Positions 49,622 to 59,505 of a stretch of DNA of 64,000 nucleotides are shown piece by piece. The notes under the pieces are model-generated. The model searched no databases and had not been told where the DNA came from. It saw only the letters and a list, made by a program, of their open reading frames with translations. The position numbers were made by a program, and so were the translations under genes. The first letter of the stretch is position 1, and each line of letters begins with the position of its first letter. The stretch is from Bacteroidota bacterium. GTDB lineage: Bacteria > Bacteroidota > Bacteroidia > Bacteroidales > VadinHA17. The stretch spans positions 1-64,000 of the forward strand of contig JAKPDL010000187.1 of assembly GCA_029552825.1 (NCBI GenBank). Reading direction: 5' to 3'.

Positions 49622-52600
49622 ATGAACAGAATAGCCCGTTTTGCAGTCAGATACCCTGTTACCGTACTGATGTTTGTCCTGGGAGTTATGCTCCTTGGCT
49701 TTATTTCTTTCGGCAAGCTGGGCACCGACCTCTTTCCCGACCTTAATAATCCCAAAATTTATATCGAAATCAAAGCCGGGGAAAAGCCACCAGAAGAGAT
49801 AGAGAAAAATTACGTCGATCAGATCGAATCGATTGCCATGCGGCAGAACGGGGTAATTCAGGTCTCTTCCTCATCAAAAGTGGGAAAAGCTGTTGTTACG
49901 GTAGAATACGACTGGAAAAAAGATATGGATGAAGCTTTTCTCGACCTGCAGAAAGAGCTGAATTCATTTGCCCAGAATTCAGATATTGAAGACTTTACAA
50001 TGTCGCAGTATGATCCAAATGCTGCCCCAGTCATGGTAGTCGCCCTGAAAAATGAACGTTTGAACAATCTGGATGAACTCAGAAAAGTTGCAGAAAACTA
50101 CATAAGAAATGAACTGGTAAGAATAGACGGGGTTGCAGATGTAAAGCTTGCTGGCATCGAGCAGAGTGAAGTGATCATTGAAACAAAAAAGCATATTCTC
50201 GAATCTTATGGTATAACATCCGATGCAATAGCTGCCCAGATAAGTAACTACAACAGAAATGTGTCAGGCGGCTCAATAGTGGAAATGGGGACAAGGTATG
50301 TGGTTAAGGGTGTAAGTGTTCTTAGAGACCTCACAGACCTTGAAAACATAATAGTTGGTTTTAAACAGACAACTTCAGCAACTTCTGCCGGAATTGCAGC
50401 ATCTGCGTCGTCTTCATCAAGAGTACCAATCTACCTGAAAGATGTAGCAAAAATTTATTTCGGAAACAAGGAACCTGATAATATTGTCACAATCAATGGA
50501 GAACGATGCATTGGACTCTCCATTTACAAAGAGCCCAAGTTTAATACAGTTGAAGCAGTAAAAAAACTAAAAGAGGAATTTGCAAATCTTTCCAGGGCTC
50601 TTCCGGGATATGAATTCATTTTTATTCAGGATCAGGGTAAATATATACGCAGTGCAATAACTGAGGTCCAGAATACAGCTCTGATCGGCATTGTGCTGGC
50701 TGTTTTCGTGATTTACATCTTCCTTCGCCGGATCGGGGCAACACTTGTGATAAGTCTTGCCATACCCATATCTATTATTGCGACGTTCAATCTGATGTAT
50801 TTCAATCATCTTACCATCAATGTGATGACTCTTGGAGGTCTTGCCCTTGGTGCCGGCATGCTCGTTGACAGTGCCATTGTTGTACTCGAAAATATTAGCA
50901 GAAACCGGGAAGAAGGAATGCCATTCATTGATGCTATAATAACTGGTACCGGACAGGTAGGCGGTGCTATCACTGCATCAACCATCACAACGATAGTAGT
51001 TTTTCTTCCTATCGTTTACATACATGGTGCATCAGGTGAACTATTCAAAGATCAGGCCCTTACAGTTGCATTTGCCCTGCTTTCATCCCTGTTTGTTGCT
51101 CTTCTGGTTATCCCCATGCTGGTATCAACAATTTTTAAAGAAAAGAGTGCCAGAGCTATTTCAGCCTCTGTAAAATTCGGATGGTACAGTAAAATTCTCG
51201 AAAAAATTGTAGAAAAAAGAGGTATTGTTTTAATTTCTGCCTTCATAATTATGGGATTAACTGCCCTGCTTATCCCAAAACTTGGCAGTGAATTTATGCC
51301 GGGGGCAGAATCAAATCAGTTCAACATCGAAATAAAACTACCTGAGGGGACCAGCCTGGAGAGAACAGCATCAACAACTGAAAGAATCGAAAAATTAATA
51401 AGAGATATTCTGGGAGACAGAATAGAAGCCATTTATGCCCAGGCCGGAGCAACAGGCACTTCTTACTATACCGAATCGGGTGCTGATGAAGGCGAAAATA
51501 TTTCTAATCTGAAAGTCATTCTTAAAAATGAATATGTTTCACAATCGGATGAATCAATGGCACTTGTTGAAAGCTTTCTGAAGAATATACCTGAAATGGA
51601 GGTTACATTTTCACGCGAAGAAACCGCCCTTCAGTCAACTCTGGGTACAACCGGTCCACCATTTGCTCTGGAAATCTCAGGAACAGACTATGAGGAAATT
51701 GAAAAAATTATGAACCAGGCAAAAGAGATCCTTTCAGAAGTTAAAGGACTGTACAATATTACCACTTCTCTGGATGAAGGCTCTCCGCAGGTGGAAATTT
51801 CAATCGACCGCTTCAGAACAAGTTATTATAATGTTTCGGCAGAAAACATTGTAAACCAGGTTAGAAGTTACCTTACAGGAGCATCAGCAGGCAGTTTCGA
51901 AAAAGACGGTGAACTGAAAGATATCACAATTAAATTAGAAGATATTACCCTGAACCAGTTGAAGGACCTTATGATTACTGCCGGGAGCGTAAAAGTCCCA
52001 CTCAGCGAGCTGGCAAATATAAAAATAGTAACTACCCCAAAAGAGATAACCCGTAGAAACCAGTCACGCACAGGCTACATCTACGCTATGGTAAACAAGG
52101 ATATACCTTTCGACCAGTTAATAAAGACAGCAGGAGAAGCTCTTAGAAAAATTACCCTGCCCCCCGACTACAAAATGGAGTTTACTGGAGAAGAACTCAA
52201 ACGTAAAGAATCAATGTCAAATCTCACATTTGCACTGATACTTTCTCTCGTGCTAGTTTTTATGGTCCTTGCCGCACAGTTTGAGTCGCTGATACAACCT
52301 TTTATTATAATGCTTACAATCCCTCTTGCCGGGGTAGGCTCAATACTAACCTTCCTGCTTCTGGGAAAGTCACTTAACATGATGGCTTACATTGGAATAA
52401 TAATGCTTGCCGGCATCGCCGTAAACAATGCAATTATCCTTGTTGACAGGATAAACCAGTTAAGAGCTGAAGGAATGACAAGGAGAGAGGCTATTATTAC
52501 CGCAGGGACACAGAGGATCAGACCAATAATAATGACAAGCCTGACTACAATTCTTGCTTTATTACCCCTGACATTAGGGATAGGAGAGAGTGCCTCGTTG

Positions 52601-52750
52601 CGTTCACCTATGGCCCTTGCGGTGATCGGTGGACTCTTCACCTCAACATTACTAACTCTGGCCGTTATACCATGTGCTTATTGGGTGACCGATGCAGCAG
52701 GAGAATACATAACAGGTAAAACATTCAGGAAAACAATCAAAACTGTCTGA
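49622..52750 (+). CDS. RND efflux transporter, first pump subunit
   Basis: A full-length AcrB/MdtB-like inner-membrane pump (1042 residues, 12 helices, two large periplasmic loops). TM4 carries GGLALGAGMLVDSAIVVLENI, with one essential proton-relay Asp (D416) in place of the Asp pair of AcrB. The second half has AAQFESLIQPFIIMLTIPLAGVGS and RIRPIIMTSLTTILALLPL. The substrate is unknown. It sits between the adaptor and the RND-ABC fusion. Two RND subunits behind one adaptor resemble the MdtBC arrangement, so a mixed trimer is possible. Confidence 0.96.
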   Translation: MNRIARFAVRYPVTVLMFVLGVMLLGFISFGKLGTDLFPDLNNPKIYIEIKAGEKPPEEIEKNYVDQIESIAMRQNGVIQVSSSSKVGKAVVTVEYDWKKDMDEAFLDLQKELNSFAQNSDIEDFTMSQYDPNAAPVMVVALKNERLNNLDELRKVAENYIRNELVRIDGVADVKLAGIEQSEVIIETKKHILESYGITSDAIAAQISNYNRNVSGGSIVEMGTRYVVKGVSVLRDLTDLENIIVGFKQTTSATSAGIAASASSSSRVPIYLKDVAKIYFGNKEPDNIVTINGERCIGLSIYKEPKFNTVEAVKKLKEEFANLSRALPGYEFIFIQDQGKYIRSAITEVQNTALIGIVLAVFVIYIFLRRIGATLVISLAIPISIIATFNLMYFNHLTINVMTLGGLALGAGMLVDSAIVVLENISRNREEGMPFIDAIITGTGQVGGAITASTITTIVVFLPIVYIHGASGELFKDQALTVAFALLSSLFVALLVIPMLVSTIFKEKSARAISASVKFGWYSKILEKIVEKRGIVLISAFIIMGLTALLIPKLGSEFMPGAESNQFNIEIKLPEGTSLERTASTTERIEKLIRDILGDRIEAIYAQAGATGTSYYTESGADEGENISNLKVILKNEYVSQSDESMALVESFLKNIPEMEVTFSREETALQSTLGTTGPPFALEISGTDYEEIEKIMNQAKEILSEVKGLYNITTSLDEGSPQVEISIDRFRTSYYNVSAENIVNQVRSYLTGASAGSFEKDGELKDITIKLEDITLNQLKDLMITAGSVKVPLSELANIKIVTTPKEITRRNQSRTGYIYAMVNKDIPFDQLIKTAGEALRKITLPPDYKMEFTGEELKRKESMSNLTFALILSLVLVFMVLAAQFESLIQPFIIMLTIPLAGVGSILTFLLLGKSLNMMAYIGIIMLAGIAVNNAIILVDRINQLRAEGMTRREAIITAGTQRIRPIIMTSLTTILALLPLTLGIGESASLRSPMALAVIGGLFTSTLLTLAVIPCAYWVTDAAGEYITGKTFRKTIKTV

Positions 52751-52766
52751 TTTATAATGATAAAAA

Positions 52767-55700
52767 ATGGATTTCATCATTAAAAGGAAGGTACTTGTAA
52801 GTATGCTCTTTCTGGGGCTCACGATGATGGGCTATGTTTCATACAAACAGCTCCCGGTAGAACTATTTCCAAATGCAGAACTACCCCTTCTGATTGTACA
52901 GGTAACCACTCCTCTGGAAATGGATCCTGCTTACATCGAACAACAGGCAGTCATCCCGGTAGAGGGTGCGATTGGAACTATTGAAGGAGTGGAAAAAATT
53001 GAATCAAATGTCACTTCACGTTATGGTACAGTTATCATCTATTTCAACCAGAAAGCAAATCTGAAATATTCAAACCTGAAATTGCAGGAGAAAATTGACA
53101 TAGTTAGAAATTCCATTCCCGAAGAATTTATTATTAATGTCATCAAAATAGACCTGGAACAGATTACAGGTCAATTCATGGACCTTCAGGTAAGAGGCGA
53201 GGGTGGAATTGACCGTATAAGGAATATTGCCGACCGTGAAATAAAGCCAGAATTTGAAAATCTTGACGGAATTGCCGGTGTGGAAGTATTCGGAGGCAGG
53301 GAAAATTCTATCGAAATAAGGCTCAACGAAAAAGCCTGCAAGGCATACGGCGTAACAATGAACCAGGTAAGAAATCTGCTGAACAGTTATTCGCGAGACA
53401 AGACTTTTGTGGGAAGGGTTGTTGATGGTGCCAACAGGTACTTTGTCAATATCACATCCGAGTATACTGACGTCTCCGAAATCGGAAATATAATAATTAA
53501 TAAGGAAGGTCCTGTCCTGCTAAAAGACATAGCCGAAATATTTTTTGGTGTAAAGGAAGAAACCTCTTACAGCAGGATAAATGGAATGGATGCTGTCACA
53601 ATTACTCTGGTAAATGACAATCAGGCAAACACAATAGATCTCTCTCATAAAGCTGCCGCACTTGTAAACAGTCTCAATCAGAAACTTAAGCCGCTCGGTG
53701 TTGAAATAGTTATACAAAACAACACGACAGAAGTACTTGAAAGAAATATCAATCAGATAATTAGCCTGGCTATTACGGGAGGCATTCTTGCTATTGTGGT
53801 TTTATGGTTTTTCCTGCGTAACCTCAGGCTTGTTATGATAATAGGAGTATCTATTCCCGTATCAGTATATACAGCTTTTAATTTCTTCTATGGAGCAGGG
53901 ATATCAATAAATAGTCTCACACTGGTGGGAATGGCTCTTGCAGTTGGTATGCTGGTGGACAATTCGGTTGTTGTACTTGAAAATATATACAGGCTGTCGG
54001 GTCAGGGTTTTATTCCTGAACAAGCTGTGAAGACCGGTACCAGAGAAGTCAGGAAAGCAATTATAGCCGCAACATTAACTACAATTATAGTTTTTACACC
54101 TTTTGTGTTTTCTGGCAATTACCTTATTAAAATAATTGGAAAGAATATAGGTGTTTCGATAATTTCAACACTTTCAGTTTCGCTGCTTGCAGCTCTTATG
54201 CTAATTCCGATGGCCACATATTATCTCCTTAATGTTAAAGGAGGCAGGTCGGAAATTTTCAAAAATCTTTCAATACACAACAGGCTGGTTCAGGCTTATC
54301 ATCTGATACTCAAAGCCTGTATGAGAAAACCGGCCGCTACAATAATAGGCACTCTTGTGGTTTTCTTTGCAGCTCTTCTGACAAGCCTCACATTAAGTAT
54401 AAGCTCAACCCGGGAAGTGGATACTCCGAATTTCAGGCTCTCGGTGAGGATGCCCTCAGGCTCCACTTTAGAGAAAACCGATGCAGTAGTTGCGGAGATA
54501 GAATCGCGTCTTGCCACATTACCTGAAAAAGGAGATGTAATAAGTCGCATTGAAGAAGAGCAGGCTACGGTAACAGTAACTCTACCTGACGACTGGAAGA
54601 AAAAGACAAAAAGAAGTCTGCCTGAAATCAAAAACGATATAAGTGAAAGGGTTAAAAACATTACTCAGGCTGAAATTACCATGGATGAGATTTCCGCCGG
54701 AGGAGGATACAGTTCGGGGGGTGCAGGCGGCGGAACAAATCCTGGTGCCGGCTTCCTTAACCTGCTAGGTATAGGCACTCAACGAGAAAGTATAATAATA
54801 AAGGGCCAGAACTTCGACCAGATGAAAATTCTTGCCGATGACATCAAATCATATCTCGACGACCTCTCAACAATCAGCAGCTCAAGTGTCAATGTACAGG
54901 ATAACCGACCTGAAGTCCAGCTTCATTTCGACATGGACTATATAAACAGAAACAATTTTACCCTTGCCAACCTTGCAACAGCATTGAGCACCTTCGGCAG
55001 AGAATATTCATCAGGTGCAAGATTCCGTCAGGGAACAGAAACTTACGATATAATACTGAAATATAACGATGAAGCAGCACAGGAAAACCAAAATTCAGAA
55101 AAAACCCTCGAAGACCTTAAACACCTCGAAGTAACAAACCCCACCGGCTCTGTGATGGAGTTACAGGAACTGGCAAGAATCGTCTTTTCTGCAGGACCGG
55201 GCAATATACACCGGGAAAATCAGGAAAAAAGAGTTACTGTTACATACAATTTCACAGAAGAAATAAGAAATTCAAAAGATCTTCTCGAGTCAGCCAGGGC
55301 AGAAGTGGAGGCAATTGTGGCTGACCTCAACATACCATCCGGAATAGCTGTAGAAGTAGTGCATGAAGAGAACGAGCTGAAAGAGTTCTACAAGCTTATT
55401 GGCATAGCCTTTGTACTTATTTACATGATTCTTGCAGCAGTGTTTCAATCGCTTACTGTTCCGGTAGTGTTGCTTTTCAGCATTCCTCTCGCTGCCCTCG
55501 GAAGCCTCCTGGCATTAATTCTCACCGGTAACTCCCTTCTCAATGCCAATACACTTACCGGTTTTCTTATCCTGCTGGGGATAGTGGTAAATAACGGGAT
55601 AATACTTATCGATTACACAAAAACTCTGCGTAATCGTGGTTACCGCAGGTCAAGAGCACTGATGATGGCAGGAGTGGCACGAATAAGGCCTATTATGATT

Positions 55701-57536
55701 ACAGCCCTTACCACTATTCTGGCACTTCTGCCTCTTGCAATGGGACAGGCAGAATATGTATCAGTAATCGGCGCTTCATTCGCAATTACAGTAATAGGTG
55801 GATTGTCACTTTCTACAATGCTGACACTTGTTTTTATTCCCACATTTTACTCGGGCCTCGAAAATGCAATCGACTGGATCAAATCTCTCAGCACAAGAAC
55901 CAAAATTATTCAGCTCTGCGCCCTTGCTGCCCTCCTCTATCTGGTGTTCACATTTGTCAATACCTTCATCTGGCAGCTTATCACAACAATTCTATCTGTT
56001 ATAATTGTTCCTGCTGCCACATGGTTCATTATCAACAGCTTGCGCAAAGCAAAAGAAAGTGTTATTCCTCAGAACGAGCCAATCAACATCCAGATACAGA
56101 GCCTTGTTAAAATATACGATAGGGAGAGCCGATGGTTAAGGGAATGGAAAGCAGGAGCAAGAATCAGACGCAGACTCGGACTCGAAAAAGAGATACGCTC
56201 CCTGAAGGATATGGAAAATATGACATGGCAACTCCCACTATTCGGCTTTTTGATCTATTTCACGTACTTTTACCTTTCAAAGGGATTCTGGGTATTCTTT
56301 TTCAGTATTATCACATGGCTGGCACTATTCGGAATATGGTCCTCATTCCGCCAATTTTTAACCAACCTGGCAAGTAAGAATCAAAAACTTCCTGTAAAAA
56401 ATATTTTCCGGATAATCGAATTTATTGTTATGTGGTTCGTACCACTGTTTAATCTGGTTTTCTTTCAGATTCAGTGGAAAAACATTGCAACAGTGCTTAT
56501 TCTTGGTTTTGTATGGTATGCTTCCATTCTTGTTTATATAACAGGAGAGAAGCTTACGCGCGAAAACATAGACATTTACAGACTGCAGGGTCGGTTCAGG
56601 GAACTCAGAAAAACATTTTATAAAATAGTTTTAATGGTGCCTCTTATCGGGAAAAGGAAAAAGCCCTTCAAGGCTCTCAACTGTGTAAGCATGACCATCG
56701 GAAGTGGAATGTTCGGATTGCTTGGGCCTAACGGGGCAGGCAAGACAACCCTTATGCGCATTATTTGCGGTATCCTTGAACAGAGCTACGGCAAGGTATG
56801 GATTAACGGAATTGACACCCAGAAGAAAAGAGAGGAACTTCAGGGTTTGATAGGCTACCTGCCTCAGGAGTTCGGAACCTATGAGAATATGACCGCCCAC
56901 GAATATCTTCATTATATGGCAATACTCAAAAACATAACCGACCCTGAGGTGAGGGAAGAGCGCGTCACTTATGCCCTTAATGCCGTTCATATGGCCGACA
57001 GAAGATTTGAAAAAATCAGTTCGTACTCGGGAGGCATGAAGCAGAGAATAGGAATAGCTCAGATTTTGCTCCACCTTCCGAGAATCCTTGTGGTTGATGA
57101 ACCAACTGCAGGTCTCGATCCGAGAGAAAGAATAAGGTTCCGAAACCTCCTTGTTGAACTCAGCAGGGAAAGAGTAGTTATCTTTTCCACCCATATAATC
57201 GAAGATATCTCAAGTTCATGCACTCAGGTTGCTGTACTCGACAGAGGTAACCTAAAATATCTGGGAAGACCTATTGATATGGCGGTAAGTGCAGAGGGCC
57301 ATGTCTGGCAAATAACTATGCACGCATCAGAATTCAAAGAGTTCATAAAAGATCATCTGGTCGTTCACCATATGTCGGAAGGCAATATGGTTAAACTGAG
57401 ATGCATATCTGAAGAAAAACCATGGGAAACAGCCATTAAAGTCACGCCTAACCTTGAAGATGCTTACCTGTGGCTACTCAGAAGGAAAAACAACGGAGAA
57501 AACATATTACCGGAGACAAACAGACTAATGCAATGA
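52767..57536 (+). CDS. RND efflux transporter fused to an ABC ATPase
   Basis: A 1589-residue single reading frame. Residues ~1-1030 are a complete RND pump; TM4 is GMALAVGMLVDNSVVVLENI with D398, and the last RND helix is near SLSTMLTLVFIPTFYSG. Two extra helices follow (~1043-1090). At 1107-1117 NIQIQSLVKIY resembles an ATPase first strand. Then come ~180 inserted residues with about four helices. The ATPase core continues from FKALNCVSM: Walker A GPNGAGKT 1320-1327, signature YSGGMKQ from 1420, Walker B ILVVDEP from 1440, switch His1476. All ATPase motifs are intact. Its core and tail resemble the stand-alone ATPase at the start of the locus. Start ATG is 16 nt after the first pump. Confidence 0.95.
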   Translation: MDFIIKRKVLVSMLFLGLTMMGYVSYKQLPVELFPNAELPLLIVQVTTPLEMDPAYIEQQAVIPVEGAIGTIEGVEKIESNVTSRYGTVIIYFNQKANLKYSNLKLQEKIDIVRNSIPEEFIINVIKIDLEQITGQFMDLQVRGEGGIDRIRNIADREIKPEFENLDGIAGVEVFGGRENSIEIRLNEKACKAYGVTMNQVRNLLNSYSRDKTFVGRVVDGANRYFVNITSEYTDVSEIGNIIINKEGPVLLKDIAEIFFGVKEETSYSRINGMDAVTITLVNDNQANTIDLSHKAAALVNSLNQKLKPLGVEIVIQNNTTEVLERNINQIISLAITGGILAIVVLWFFLRNLRLVMIIGVSIPVSVYTAFNFFYGAGISINSLTLVGMALAVGMLVDNSVVVLENIYRLSGQGFIPEQAVKTGTREVRKAIIAATLTTIIVFTPFVFSGNYLIKIIGKNIGVSIISTLSVSLLAALMLIPMATYYLLNVKGGRSEIFKNLSIHNRLVQAYHLILKACMRKPAATIIGTLVVFFAALLTSLTLSISSTREVDTPNFRLSVRMPSGSTLEKTDAVVAEIESRLATLPEKGDVISRIEEEQATVTVTLPDDWKKKTKRSLPEIKNDISERVKNITQAEITMDEISAGGGYSSGGAGGGTNPGAGFLNLLGIGTQRESIIIKGQNFDQMKILADDIKSYLDDLSTISSSSVNVQDNRPEVQLHFDMDYINRNNFTLANLATALSTFGREYSSGARFRQGTETYDIILKYNDEAAQENQNSEKTLEDLKHLEVTNPTGSVMELQELARIVFSAGPGNIHRENQEKRVTVTYNFTEEIRNSKDLLESARAEVEAIVADLNIPSGIAVEVVHEENELKEFYKLIGIAFVLIYMILAAVFQSLTVPVVLLFSIPLAALGSLLALILTGNSLLNANTLTGFLILLGIVVNNGIILIDYTKTLRNRGYRRSRALMMAGVARIRPIMITALTTILALLPLAMGQAEYVSVIGASFAITVIGGLSLSTMLTLVFIPTFYSGLENAIDWIKSLSTRTKIIQLCALAALLYLVFTFVNTFIWQLITTILSVIIVPAATWFIINSLRKAKESVIPQNEPINIQIQSLVKIYDRESRWLREWKAGARIRRRLGLEKEIRSLKDMENMTWQLPLFGFLIYFTYFYLSKGFWVFFFSIITWLALFGIWSSFRQFLTNLASKNQKLPVKNIFRIIEFIVMWFVPLFNLVFFQIQWKNIATVLILGFVWYASILVYITGEKLTRENIDIYRLQGRFRELRKTFYKIVLMVPLIGKRKKPFKALNCVSMTIGSGMFGLLGPNGAGKTTLMRIICGILEQSYGKVWINGIDTQKKREELQGLIGYLPQEFGTYENMTAHEYLHYMAILKNITDPEVREERVTYALNAVHMADRRFEKISSYSGGMKQRIGIAQILLHLPRILVVDEPTAGLDPRERIRFRNLLVELSRERVVIFSTHIIEDISSSCTQVAVLDRGNLKYLGRPIDMAVSAEGHVWQITMHASEFKEFIKDHLVVHHMSEGNMVKLRCISEEKPWETAIKVTPNLEDAYLWLLRRKNNGENILPETNRLMQ

Positions 57537-58249
57537 AAAGAAATATACTTTATAAATATTTTAACGTGATTCAGAAAATGACAGTTTATAATCTGAAAAT
57601 CATTTTCGCAAACAGATTCTTCTGGTTTCTGATTGGCTCAGTTGGATTTTACTCAGGACTATCACTGATATATATCCTCTCAAATAACATTTATAAAGTT
57701 CAGGATCTCTACGGTACTTTTATCTTTACGGGTATACTGCTGGTCTTTTATCCTTCAGTTTTCGGTATTCAGAACGACCAGGACTCCAGAACAATTGAAA
57801 TTCTTTTCGGAATACCCGATTACCGTTACAAAGTATGGCTGATAAGGCTTTTAATGATATTTATAATAACTTTTCTGGTAATGCTTGTTTATACGTCCAT
57901 TTCATCATTATTAATAATAAAATTCAGGATACTTGAAATGACCTCCCAGGTTATGCTTCCGGTAATGTTCATCGGAACACTGGCTTTTATGATGTCGACA
58001 GTAGTACGGAACGGTAACGGCACTGCAGTAATAATGATTGTTATAGGCATCTTCTTTTTGATACTATCCGACAGTCTATCGAGAAGCCAGTGGAATATTT
58101 TTCTGAATCCTTACGATCTTCCCCGTGACATGAACGAAACAGCATGGAATCTTATAACAGTAAAAAACAGAATTATCCTCACAACTGGAATTATCCTGTG
58201 CCTGCTGGCCGGTCTATACAACCTTCAGAATAGAGAAAAATTCATTTAA
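57533..58249 (+). CDS. ABC-2-like permease subunit
   Basis: A 238-residue protein with about six membrane helices, in the ABC-2 permease style: an amphipathic N-terminal helix (FNVIQKMTVYNLKIIFANRFFWFLIGS), then QNDQDSRTIEILFGIPDYRYKVWLIRLLMIF, a short cytoplasmic turn typical of ABC-2 permeases. The ATG overlaps the stop of the RND-ABC fusion as ATGA, so I choose it over an upstream in-frame ATG at 57470 inside the fusion gene. Tight overlap makes it the likely membrane partner of the fused ATPase. It ends the locus, followed by a terminator. Confidence 0.85.
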   Translation: MKRNILYKYFNVIQKMTVYNLKIIFANRFFWFLIGSVGFYSGLSLIYILSNNIYKVQDLYGTFIFTGILLVFYPSVFGIQNDQDSRTIEILFGIPDYRYKVWLIRLLMIFIITFLVMLVYTSISSLLIIKFRILEMTSQVMLPVMFIGTLAFMMSTVVRNGNGTAVIMIVIGIFFLILSDSLSRSQWNIFLNPYDLPRDMNETAWNLITVKNRIILTTGIILCLLAGLYNLQNREKFI

Positions 58250-58274
58250 TAAACCAAATCACTGTAAATAATTA

Positions 58275-58315
58275 TTTTTCTGAAGTAATAATCAATTCAG
58301 AAAAAATTTTTATTT
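58275..58315 (+). terminator. terminator closing the export locus
   Basis: A 10-bp AT-rich stem TTTTTCTGAA/TTCAGAAAAA with an 11-nt loop, followed by a T-rich run, 26 nt past the permease stop. Confidence 0.65.
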
Positions 58316-58365
58316 TGAGAGATTGAAATTTTTAGCTCTTTGCATTAACCAAAAACACTAATAAA

Positions 58366-59487
58366 GTGAGCACAGAACATAAAAGTGTTGCCTCTCCCCT
58401 TCCCGGCAGAGTTGCCTCAATAGATTTCTTCAGGGGACTAACAATGTTTCTTCTGGCAGGCGAGTCAACCCGCCTTTATGAACATCTTGTAAAACTGGAT
58501 AATCCTGTTATTCAATTCATCGGAAACCAGTTTCATCATCATGAATGGCACGGACTCCATTTCTGGGATCTTATCCAGCCTTTTTTCATGTTTATTGTCG
58601 GTGTGGCAATACCTTTCTCTGTTGCAAACCGGCTGAAGAAAGGAGAAAGCTACAAACAGATTACCATGCATGCTATCAAAAGGGCTCTGCTTCTGCTCTT
58701 TCTTGGATGGGCTCTTTATTTTACGGCAGCAGGAAAACTTGTTTTCAGATTCCAGAATGTACTGGCACAACTGTCAGTAACATACCTTGTAGCATTTCTG
58801 CTTTTAAACAAGAGTTACAAATTTCAGATATCCTTCACAGTCATTACCCTCATTCTTATCGATTGTGCTTACCGGTTCTTTCCCGTGGAAGGGTTCAATC
58901 ATCCCTGGGTAAATTATGAAAATCTTGGAGCCTGGTTTAACAATAAGATTGAAGGTGTGGAGAAAGCAAGTGAATGGGCAACTCTTAATTTCGTTTCCAC
59001 TTCAGCCCATACCATATGGGGTGCAATGTGCGGTAAACTGCTTATGAGCGAGAAAACACCATCGGAAAAAATACGTATTATGGTCATTGCTGCAGTTATT
59101 GCACTTGTAGCAGGATATGCTCTTGACTTGCTTAATATAACACCGATTATTAAAAAGATAGCTACAGTATCGTTTGTTCTTGTAAGCGGCGGATGGACTA
59201 TACTTGCCCTCTGCTTCAGCTACTGGCTTATTGACATGAAAAAACTTTTCCTGAAAGGTTCAAAATTCTTCATAATTGTGGGAATGAACTGCATCTTTAT
59301 ATATCTGTTTTTTGAACTTGGCTTTACAAGAATAATAAGCAACCGGATAGTAGCTCCTTTCACCAATCTGTTTTTCTCATGGGCTGGTGAAATGACATGT
59401 GCAATAATTACAAGCCTTGGGGCATGGTTTATACTCTGGTATATCTGTTACTGGCTTTATAAGAACAAGATTTTTATAAAAATATAG
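58366..59487 (+). CDS. HGSNAT/DUF5009-type membrane protein
   Basis: A 373-residue protein with about 10 membrane helices. It belongs to the family of heparan-alpha-glucosaminide N-acetyltransferase-like and DUF5009 proteins, presumed to acetylate sugars across a membrane. The family start is VASIDFFRGLTMFLLAGE. The next block is HHHEWHGLHFWDLIQPFFMFIVGVAIPFS, whose conserved His residues probably line the active site. The GTG start at 58366 places SIDFFRG near residue 18, the usual position. Transcribed alone after a terminator. It converges on the radical SAM gene. Confidence 0.88.
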   Translation: MSTEHKSVASPLPGRVASIDFFRGLTMFLLAGESTRLYEHLVKLDNPVIQFIGNQFHHHEWHGLHFWDLIQPFFMFIVGVAIPFSVANRLKKGESYKQITMHAIKRALLLLFLGWALYFTAAGKLVFRFQNVLAQLSVTYLVAFLLLNKSYKFQISFTVITLILIDCAYRFFPVEGFNHPWVNYENLGAWFNNKIEGVEKASEWATLNFVSTSAHTIWGAMCGKLLMSEKTPSEKIRIMVIAAVIALVAGYALDLLNITPIIKKIATVSFVLVSGGWTILALCFSYWLIDMKKLFLKGSKFFIIVGMNCIFIYLFFELGFTRIISNRIVAPFTNLFFSWAGEMTCAIITSLGAWFILWYICYWLYKNKIFIKI

Positions 59488-59505
59488 CAGAAACTCAGGA
59501 ACTTT

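Noticed and set aside
55860-56660. Possibility that the RND-ABC fusion is a frameshift or assembly artefact
   Set aside because: The frame is open throughout, the linker has plausible helices and normal codon use, and the ATPase tail is complete. It still deserves read-level confirmation.
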